DNA from: Streptomyces sp. NBC_01198
GTDB taxonomy: Bacteria > Actinomycetota > Actinomycetes > Streptomycetales > Streptomycetaceae
Reading direction: 5' to 3'
Length of the DNA stretch: 64,000 bases
NCBI RefSeq assembly: GCF_036010485.1
Contig: NZ_CP108568.1
Coordinates: 1,736,001 to 1,800,000, forward strand
This document shows positions 37,872-44,515 of the stretch, in pieces (position 1 is the stretch's first letter; each line of letters begins with the position of its first letter). The translations under genes and the position numbers were made by a program. Under the pieces are notes generated by a model. That model was not told the DNA's origin. It was given only the letters and a program-made list of their open reading frames with translations, and ran no database searches.

Positions 37872-37890
37872 GCGGAGTGACAGCGGGGAG
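37872..37890. promoter_or_regulatory. 11-bp-period direct repeat, candidate SARP site
   Basis: CAGCGGAG (37872-37879) and CAGCGGGG (37883-37890) are direct repeats exactly 11 bases apart, the spacing used by SARP activators. They lie 87-105 bases upstream of the precursor ATG in the divergent promoter region. The -10 element is not certain (TAGAAA at 37919-37924 is a candidate). Confidence 0.4.
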
Positions 37891-37976
37891 AAGGGCGATC
37901 GGTCAGTGGACGCGCGTAGAAAAGGGTCGGCCGGTCCGCTCAGGGCCGCGTCCCCTGCCGAGAAGAGGGAGTCACC

Positions 37977-38162
37977 ATGGCGAACACCAAGCAGGACACG
38001 CCGCTCGTGTCGCTGGCCCAGGAGATCCTGGAGCTCGAGTCCGAGACCTTCGAGATCACCGACTACTCCGACGCCAGCGAGGTCATGCTCGGTTCCTCGA
38101 CCAGCTGCTCCAGCACCAGCACCTGCTCCAGCACGACCAGCACCACCAGCTGCACCGCCTGA
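37977..38162 (+). CDS. RiPP precursor peptide (thiopeptide/azole type)
   Basis: This 61-residue peptide has an acidic leader (residues 1 to about 39: SLAQEILELESETFEITDY, then SDASEVMLG) and a core from Ser40 to Ala61. The core has ten Ser, eight Thr and three Cys (44, 50, 59); only the last residue, Ala, is not cyclisable or dehydratable. The FEITDY...VMLG pattern resembles leaders of thiazolylpeptide-type bacteriocins (TIGR03892). GGGAG precedes the ATG. A strong hairpin follows. It is convergent with the biosynthetic operon ending at 38255. Confidence 0.9.
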   Translation: MANTKQDTPLVSLAQEILELESETFEITDYSDASEVMLGSSTSCSSTSTCSSTTSTTSCTA

Positions 38163-38182
38163 CGCCCCGACCGCAGTCCGCC

Positions 38183-38215
38183 GCTCCGCGGCCCGCGCAC
38201 AGCGGGCCGTGGAGC
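38183..38215. terminator. Bidirectional terminator hairpin
   Basis: GCTCCGCGGCCCGC and GCGGGCCGTGGAGC form a 14-base stem with one G-U pair and a five-base loop, between the convergent precursor gene and the 3' end of the biosynthetic operon. Confidence 0.7.
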
Positions 38216-38254
38216 GTTCGCGTCGCGGCCCGGCCGCGGGCGGCGGCAGGGCCG

Positions 38255-40315
38255 TCACGGGAAGGGGTGCGGCACCCGGCGCACCTCGGACTCGCGCAGG
38301 TCGTCGGGGCGCAGCCCGGCCCGCCGCTGCGCGGTGCGCAGCCGCGGCATGGTCAGCGCCCGCTGCCGGGCCCACCCGAAGTCGATGGGCAGCAGCCCGG
38401 GCGCGATCGTGCACACCGTACGCAGCCCCATCGCGCGCTGCTCGGGCGCGGTCTGGTCGACCACGATCACATCGCAGCCCGCCGCGGCCAGTTCCCCGGT
38501 CAGCCACCGGATGTCGTCGCGCAGGTCGAGGCCGCGCGGACGGCGCTGCTCCCACTCGGCGTAGACCTCGGCCGGCGGCCTTACGGCGGCCGGCTCCAGA
38601 TAGCTGCCGACGTGCTGGGCCATCCGGGGCAGCCCGAACAGCGCCGCGTGGTCGGGCAGCCGGCGCACCAGGCCGAAGTCCTCGGCCATCGCGGCCAGTT
38701 CTGCGGGCCGCTCGGTCACCTGCCGCGGCAGGTGCGGCAGATAGGTGAGGATCTCCGAGACCGCGGCCTCCACCGCCGTCTCCGGGTCGAAGGCGGCACC
38801 CGCGGCGAAGGCGAGCGTGCCGGGGCCGCCGTCCTTGCGTACGGCCAGGCCGGTGACGACGGGTACGGCCAGGTCGATGCGGTTGTCGAAGGCGTGCACG
38901 TCGTAGCCGCAGAGCGCGGCCCTGTCGGTCATCGCGCGCAGCACCGGGCTGCGGCAGGCGGCCAGGTCGATCTCGGTGAGCCGGGCGTCGCCGTACCAGG
39001 CCAGCAGGAAGGCGTCCCGCTCGACGAGTTCGAGCAGCCCGAAGAGCACCGCCTCCTCCAGGCAACTCCCGGTGGCGCAGCCGTTGGAGCACTCGAAGAC
39101 GAAGTGGTCGGCGGCGGTGCCCGCGCTGTAGTAGACCAGCCGGGCGGGCACCAGCACCGGCCGGTCGTCGCGCAGCGACCAGCCGCGGACCCAGGGGATG
39201 GGCCGGGACGGGTCGAAGGGCGCGATCATCGGGTCGTCGCGGTAGGTCTCGGGTGCGTAGAGCCCGCAGTCGCGCGGGTCGAGGGCGGCGGCGCCGAGGT
39301 TGTCGTAGGAGTCGGTGACGAGGCCGCCGGCCTGCCTGCGGTGGGTGCCCGCGTAGCGCTCCAGGCCTTCGAGGAAGGCCAGGTCGCGGCTGGCGGCGAA
39401 GGAGTGGGACTGGCCGCTCCAGGTGACGTCGGTCAGGCCCGCGTAGCCGCGCATGAAGACGCTGCCCGCGACCGGCGCGGTGGTCGGCGAGGTGACGTCG
39501 CTCCAGGTGCCTGCGCCGAGCACGCCGCACACCGGGTTCGCCAGCGCCGCGGCCGGCAGGTCGTATCCGCCGGGCGGGCGCAGCCGGTAGCGGTCGGCGG
39601 CGGCCTTCCGCCGGGGCAGCGGGAAGGCCTCGGGCTCCGCCGCCCGCCCGTGCGGGGCGTGCGGGCAGAGCGGGTCGGCCAGCAGCGGCACCGTGGTGAC
39701 CAGGCCGGTCTCCAGGTCGAGCCGGGTGACCTGCGCGAGCCGTACGCCGGTAGTCGGGTCCGGGCGCGCGTCGGAGGCCTCGTCCCGGGCCGGGCCCGTA
39801 CCGGTGGCCTGCGGGAGTCGGCCGCCAGTGGTCGGGGCCTGCGCGAGTCGGCCGCCCCCGATCGGCGCCCGGCCCGTGCCGCCCGCCGTCAGGCGGCACA
39901 GGGCCCACACCGCGTCCGCGGTGTAGTCCGGGAGCACCGGCCAGCGGCCCGCGGCGGAGCGGGCGAGGCCGGTCTCCAGGGCGTCGCGTTCGGTACGGGT
40001 ACGCAGGCGCTGCCAGCGGATGGCCAGGCAGCAGCCGCAGGCGGCCGTAGCGGCCGGGCCGCCCCACGGGCCGATCAGCACGGCGTCCGCGGTGAGGTGG
40101 ACGCCTGCTGCGGCCCGCCGGCCGGCGGCCTCGGGGCGCTCCCCGCCCAGCACGTCGGCGCTGCCGATAACGGCGACCAGCGGCGCGGGCGCGCCCTCGG
40201 CGGCGGCCCGCGCGGCGAGCCGTCGTTCGAGGTCCCGCCCGGCGGACTCCAGCGGCGGCGGCTCCGGCGCGGCCGCGGGGCCCGGCGCCGGGCGTACGGC
40301 GGTGTCGGTCGTCAT
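38255..40315 (-). CDS. YcaO-domain cyclodehydratase paralogue 2
   Basis: This 686-residue protein has an N-terminal zinc-ribbon-like part (about residues 1-250, CGCCLAIRW) and a C-terminal YcaO domain with the ATP/Mg motif SNGCATGSCLEEAVLFGLLELVERDAF. It ends PHPFP, the proline-rich tail of azoline-forming YcaO enzymes. It should convert Ser/Thr/Cys to azolines using ATP. The second zinc cysteine pair present in the paralogue at 49050 (CPRC) is here CPHA, so one ligand is changed. A Gly/Pro/Thr linker with repeated GRLAQ/GRLPQ units sits near residue 155. It is the last operon gene and overlaps the permease stop (ATGA). Confidence 0.88.
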   Translation of the reverse strand: MTTDTAVRPAPGPAAAPEPPPLESAGRDLERRLAARAAAEGAPAPLVAVIGSADVLGGERPEAAGRRAAAGVHLTADAVLIGPWGGPAATAACGCCLAIRWQRLRTRTERDALETGLARSAAGRWPVLPDYTADAVWALCRLTAGGTGRAPIGGGRLAQAPTTGGRLPQATGTGPARDEASDARPDPTTGVRLAQVTRLDLETGLVTTVPLLADPLCPHAPHGRAAEPEAFPLPRRKAAADRYRLRPPGGYDLPAAALANPVCGVLGAGTWSDVTSPTTAPVAGSVFMRGYAGLTDVTWSGQSHSFAASRDLAFLEGLERYAGTHRRQAGGLVTDSYDNLGAAALDPRDCGLYAPETYRDDPMIAPFDPSRPIPWVRGWSLRDDRPVLVPARLVYYSAGTAADHFVFECSNGCATGSCLEEAVLFGLLELVERDAFLLAWYGDARLTEIDLAACRSPVLRAMTDRAALCGYDVHAFDNRIDLAVPVVTGLAVRKDGGPGTLAFAAGAAFDPETAVEAAVSEILTYLPHLPRQVTERPAELAAMAEDFGLVRRLPDHAALFGLPRMAQHVGSYLEPAAVRPPAEVYAEWEQRRPRGLDLRDDIRWLTGELAAAGCDVIVVDQTAPEQRAMGLRTVCTIAPGLLPIDFGWARQRALTMPRLRTAQRRAGLRPDDLRESEVRRVPHPFP

Positions 40316-41085
40316 GTGCGGTTGCTCCAGCGGAAGATGCGGGCGGCGATCAGCCCGAAGACGACGGTGAAGGCGGCCAGGCCGCCGCAGTCGAGGGCCA
40401 GCGACCCGAAGGAGGCGCGCCCGGCCAGCACATCGGTCAGCCCGTCGTCGAGGTAGCGCAGCGGCAGCACCCACGAGGCGGTCCGTATCCAGCCGGGCAG
40501 CAGGTCGGCCGGGTAGAAGGAGCCGGACAGGAACGCCATCGGCACCATCACGCAGTTGGCGATCGCCGCGACCGCCTCGGGGGTGTCGGCGAGGCTGCCG
40601 ACGACCAGGCCCATCGCCAGGAAGGCCGCCACCCCGAAGACCAGCAGCGGCAGCGCCAGCGGCCAACTGCCGTCCAGGTGCAGGCCGAAGAAGGGCAGCA
40701 GCGCGACCGCAGTGAAGAGCACCGCCTGCGACAGGCCCACCACGACGGCGACGACGAACCGCGAACCGAGCACCGTGGGCAGCGGAGTCGGGGTCCGCCA
40801 GATGAGCCGCAGGATGTCGTCGCGCCGCCAGTGCATCAGCGCGAAGGCCGGACCGAACAGCGCCGCGTTGCCGACGCCCCACGACAGCACGCCGGGCGCC
40901 ACGTAGTTGATGTACGGCAGGCCGCCGTCCACGGACTGGCCGCGGAAGAGCAGCCCGAAGACCACGAGGAAGACCAGCGGGAAGGCGAAGGTGAAGAAGA
41001 CGGTGGTGCGGTCGCGTACCGAGGCCAGGAAGGTGGCCCTGGTGAGGGTGGCGTAGGCGCCGGGGACGGTGGTCGTCGTGGTCAT
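40312..41085 (-). CDS. ABC-2 type transporter permease
   Basis: This 257-residue membrane protein of the ABC-2 family has about six transmembrane helices (FFTFAFPLVFLVVFGLLF, PLALPLLVFGVAAFLAMGLVVG, VMVPMAFLSGSFYP). It partners with the ATPase domain encoded immediately upstream, and probably exports the mature peptide, which would also give self-protection. Start overlaps the ATPase stop; its own stop overlaps the YcaO start. Confidence 0.9.
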   Translation of the reverse strand: MTTTTTVPGAYATLTRATFLASVRDRTTVFFTFAFPLVFLVVFGLLFRGQSVDGGLPYINYVAPGVLSWGVGNAALFGPAFALMHWRRDDILRLIWRTPTPLPTVLGSRFVVAVVVGLSQAVLFTAVALLPFFGLHLDGSWPLALPLLVFGVAAFLAMGLVVGSLADTPEAVAAIANCVMVPMAFLSGSFYPADLLPGWIRTASWVLPLRYLDDGLTDVLAGRASFGSLALDCGGLAAFTVVFGLIAARIFRWSNRT

Positions 41086-43409
41086 CGGCCGCGCTCCGAT
41101 CCGACCGCCGGGGCGCCGGCCCGGTCCGCGGGGGGCGGAGGTGGCGCGGCGGTGAGCCGGAGGTAGGCGTCCTCCAGCGTCGCCGTCCTGGTCTGGATCG
41201 CGTCCATGTCGACCAGCGCGCCCAGTTCGATCAGCACCTTGTTGGCGTGCCGCGTCTCGATGACGACCTCGCCGCCCTCGACCAGCACCCGTTCCGCGCC
41301 CTGGACGGCGCGGGCCTGCTCGACGGTGATGCGGTCGGCGGGCACCAGCAGCCTGGCGGGCGCGGCCATCGACCTGATCAGCGCGCCGGGGCTGTCCAGC
41401 GCCACCACCCGGCCGCCCGCGACGATGGCGACCCGGTCGCACAGCGCCTCGGCCTCGTCCAGGTAGTGGGTGGTGTAGACGATGGTGCGGCCCTCGCCGC
41501 GCAGCTCCCGCAGCACCGACCACAGCGACCTGCGGGCCTGCGGGTCCAGCGCGGCGGTCGGCTCATCCAGGAAGATCAGGTCCGGCTGGTGCACCAGCGC
41601 GGTGGCCAGCGCCAGCCGCTGCCGCTGGCCGCCCGACAGGTCGTCCACCCGGCTGCGCTCCTTGCCGGCCAGGCCGACCAGGTCCAGCGCGTGGCGTGCG
41701 GCGGCGCGGTCGGCGCCCTGGAGCGCGGCGACGGTCTCCAGGTGCTCCCACGCTGTGAGCCGGGTGAAGAAGGCCGACGTCTGGGTCTGCACGCCGATCC
41801 TGCGCAGCAGCGCGGTGTCGCGCGGCCATGGGCTGCGGCCGAATACCCGGACGGTGCCTGAGTCCGCCTTGCGCATGCCCTCGACGATCTCCACCAGGGT
41901 GGTCTTCCCCGCCCCGTTGGGGCCGAGTACGCCGAAGAACTCGCCCTGCCCCACGGTCAGCGAGACGTTGTCGAGCGCGTGCACCTCGCCGTAGCGCTTG
42001 CTGACGCCGTCGAGGACGATGGCGGTCCCCGCCGGACGGGGCTGTGGTTTCATGTCGCCTTTCTCCCGCTGCTGTGGTGAGGTGCCCGGCCGCGGTGCGG
42101 GCGGGGTGGTGCGCGGAGGGTGCCGATCGGCCGCAGGGGTACGCGGCGGCGCCTTGCGGGCGGCGGCCCGTGCCCGCACGGCTGCGGCGCGCAGGCCGAG
42201 CAGCCGCAGCAGCAGGGCCGCCGCGAGCAGGGCAAGGGGGAGGTAGAGGGTCCAGGAGCCGTAGCGGCCCGGGAGGACGGCCCGGCACCCCAGACCGGCG
42301 GCGGCCGGTACCGCCGCCGCCGACAGGGCGCAGCAGGCGGCGAATCCGGCGTACACCAGGCGGAGCTGGGCGGGGTAGCGGCGCAGCCGCACCCGGGCCT
42401 CGCCGCCGCGGCGGACGGAGCCGGCCGCGACCACCAGGAAGGTGCGGCTCTCGGTGGCCAGCCGCAGGGTGCCCAGCGCGTAGCCGAGGATCTTGTAGCC
42501 GTCGAGCGGCGGCAGCGGCACCAGGTTGAGCAGCGCCATCGCGGTGCCGAGCAGCAGCAGGCCGCCGAGCGCGGGGAGCGCCTGGGCGGAGTCCGGCAGA
42601 AGCGCCCACACCGGCCAGAACGGCAGCAGGAACAGCAGGTTCGTCACCGCGCCGGCGACGGCGACGGCCACCTGCCTGCCGCGCCGGTCGAGGAACTGCA
42701 CGTCCTCCACCTCGCAGTAGAGATACGTCAGCACGCCCCACACCCGGCGCAGGCCGATCTCGCCGACCCGCAGGCCGTACGCCCGGGCGACCAGGCCGTG
42801 CGCCAGCTCGTGCAGGCCGAGGCTGACCCACAGCACGCAGCCGACGGCGGCCAGGGTGACCGGCTGGTGGTACAACCGCCCGGTCTGGTCGGCGAGTTCG
42901 CCCAGCCTGACGGCGACGGCGACCGGCACCGCGGCGGCCAGCACCAGCAGCGGGACCACGACGGCCGGCCGGCGGGCGGCAGCGGTGGCGTCGTGCAGCC
43001 GGTCCATCAGCGCGGGCGCGTCGGCGACCATCCGGGTGGTGCCGCTCAACAGGCGGGACTGCGGCCGCGGTTGGTCCGCGGCGGTCGGTGCGGCGGGGGC
43101 CGGAGCGGCGGGCGGGCACCCGGCGTCGAGCAGTTGGCGGGTGGAGAGCAGCCGCAGCATCTGCTGCCACTGCGCGTCGCCCAGCCGGGCGCCGAAGCGG
43201 GCGGCGTATTCGGTGCCGATCTCGGCGAGCGAGCGGCTGCCGTCCAGCCGTGCGATGATGAAGTGCTCCCTGGCGCCGACCTCCATCCGCACCCCGGTGG
43301 CCGGGTCCTTGAGCAGGTGGACGACGGCCGGTCCGCGGGTCAGCGCGGGGCCGACGAGGATGCCGGGCCGCAGCGCGGGCCGCAGGTCGAGCAGGCCGCC
43401 GGTGGTCAC
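41082..43409 (-). CDS. M50 metallopeptidase fused in frame to an ABC ATPase
   Basis: One uninterrupted 775-codon frame. Residues 1-95 form a PqqD-like winged domain (FIIARLDGSRSLAEIGTEYAARFG), a likely leader-recognition element. Residues 145-430 form a multi-pass M50 peptidase with HELAH (200-204) and the NLVPLPPLDG segment containing the third zinc ligand. From residue 453 (MKPQPRP) begins a complete ABC ATPase: GPNGAGKTT, LSGGQRQR, FLDEPTAALDP. An internal GAGAAAGG-N4-ATG at 42053 could also give a free 323-residue ATPase, so the product may be fused or dual. GTG 43409 overlaps the preceding stop. Confidence 0.82.
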   Translation of the reverse strand: MTTGGLLDLRPALRPGILVGPALTRGPAVVHLLKDPATGVRMEVGAREHFIIARLDGSRSLAEIGTEYAARFGARLGDAQWQQMLRLLSTRQLLDAGCPPAAPAPAAPTAADQPRPQSRLLSGTTRMVADAPALMDRLHDATAAARRPAVVVPLLVLAAAVPVAVAVRLGELADQTGRLYHQPVTLAAVGCVLWVSLGLHELAHGLVARAYGLRVGEIGLRRVWGVLTYLYCEVEDVQFLDRRGRQVAVAVAGAVTNLLFLLPFWPVWALLPDSAQALPALGGLLLLGTAMALLNLVPLPPLDGYKILGYALGTLRLATESRTFLVVAAGSVRRGGEARVRLRRYPAQLRLVYAGFAACCALSAAAVPAAAGLGCRAVLPGRYGSWTLYLPLALLAAALLLRLLGLRAAAVRARAAARKAPPRTPAADRHPPRTTPPAPRPGTSPQQREKGDMKPQPRPAGTAIVLDGVSKRYGEVHALDNVSLTVGQGEFFGVLGPNGAGKTTLVEIVEGMRKADSGTVRVFGRSPWPRDTALLRRIGVQTQTSAFFTRLTAWEHLETVAALQGADRAAARHALDLVGLAGKERSRVDDLSGGQRQRLALATALVHQPDLIFLDEPTAALDPQARRSLWSVLRELRGEGRTIVYTTHYLDEAEALCDRVAIVAGGRVVALDSPGALIRSMAAPARLLVPADRITVEQARAVQGAERVLVEGGEVVIETRHANKVLIELGALVDMDAIQTRTATLEDAYLRLTAAPPPPPADRAGAPAVGSERGR

Positions 43410-44515
43410 GGCGCCGCCGTGGGCCGGGGCTCGCGCAGCGCGCGGGCCAGCACGTACGACAGGAAGGCCTCGTCGCGGACGGTCACAGAGAGCCGGTTGT
43501 TGGTCATGTGCATGTATGGCGAGAGCAGCATCGGCAGCGCCTGTCCGGGGTCGGTGACCGGCAGGTCGCGCGTGCCGTCCCAGGACCGGAAGACCAGGTC
43601 GCCGCCGCGGGCCAGCGCCACCACCTTGTCGCGCAGCGAGAGGCAGTGCTCCGCCCAGCCGGCGAGGAAGCTCGGCAGCCGTTCCGGGGCCGACTCGGCG
43701 ACGGCGGCACGGATGTGCTGGAAGCGGGCGGGCAGTGACTCCATGGTGCCGTAGGCCCGGTCGTAGCCGTCCTGGGCGGTGTAGTTGGTGGTGGAGAAGG
43801 CCGAGTTCCAGAACTGGTGGTAGCGGTCGAGGAATTCCAGCAGCGCCGTCTCCTCGCGCAGCAGGCAGCCCGACATGGTCATCATCAACTGCGCGGCCAC
43901 GCCCAGCAGTACGGTCCGCAGGTGCAGGTTCATCGTGCCGAGCGCGCCGGAGACCAGCTCGCTGGAGCGCTGGAAGTGCCACTCGGCCAGCTCGATCCCG
44001 GCCTGACCGCCGTATTTGCCGTACTCCGGCTCGTAAGGTTCGGGGCTGAAGGTGTTGTTGGGCCGCAGCCTCATCCGGCCGTCCGCGTCGACCAGGCCGT
44101 TGCGCTCGCCGCCGGGGAACTCCAACTCGAAGAGGGTGTTGTAGAGGTCCGCGAGGAAACCGCCCTTGACCTCGTAGAGCGCGGGGCGCTCGGCCAGGAA
44201 GGCCTCGATGGCGCGGCTCGCGCGGGCGGCGACCTCGGGGCCCGCGGCCGGTGCGGCCGGGCGCAGCCGCAGTCTGATGTGCGGGCCCTCCAGCCAGTAG
44301 TTGATGAAGAACCAGCCGCTCAGCAGGCCCTCGCCGGTCAGCTCGGCGACGAGCGGGCGGACGCAGCGCAGCAGGAAGGGGCGGGGGCTGGCGGCGTAGA
44401 AGACGTGGAAGGCCAGCCAGTCGCCGCGGGTCTCCGGGCCCGGGGGCACGGGCGGGACGGCCGGCGCGGGGGGGTGCGCCGGGGTCGGGGCGGTGGCCGC
44501 CTCTGGGGTGGTCAT
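43406..44515 (-). CDS. Thiopeptide-type biosynthesis protein (PF14028; LanB elimination subunit)
   Basis: This 369-residue protein matches the SpaB C-terminal/PF14028 family (WLAFHVFYAASPRPFLLRCVRPLV, FFINYWLEGPHIRLRLRP, FLADLYNTLFELEFPGG, SPYMHMTNNRLSV). Family members either eliminate glutamate to finish Ser/Thr dehydration or build the pyridine ring in thiopeptides. As the only member in this cluster it most likely does the elimination for the split LanB next door. The first 30 residues are a Pro/Ala-rich extension. ATGA overlap with the LanB gene. Confidence 0.88.
   Translation of the reverse strand: MTTPEAATAPTPAHPPAPAVPPVPPGPETRGDWLAFHVFYAASPRPFLLRCVRPLVAELTGEGLLSGWFFINYWLEGPHIRLRLRPAAPAAGPEVAARASRAIEAFLAERPALYEVKGGFLADLYNTLFELEFPGGERNGLVDADGRMRLRPNNTFSPEPYEPEYGKYGGQAGIELAEWHFQRSSELVSGALGTMNLHLRTVLLGVAAQLMMTMSGCLLREETALLEFLDRYHQFWNSAFSTTNYTAQDGYDRAYGTMESLPARFQHIRAAVAESAPERLPSFLAGWAEHCLSLRDKVVALARGGDLVFRSWDGTRDLPVTDPGQALPMLLSPYMHMTNNRLSVTVRDEAFLSYVLARALREPRPTAAP

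Noticed and set aside
37977..38162. Classic pyridine-centred thiopeptide as the product
   Set aside because: Only one PF14028 protein is present; kept as an alternative but not favoured.
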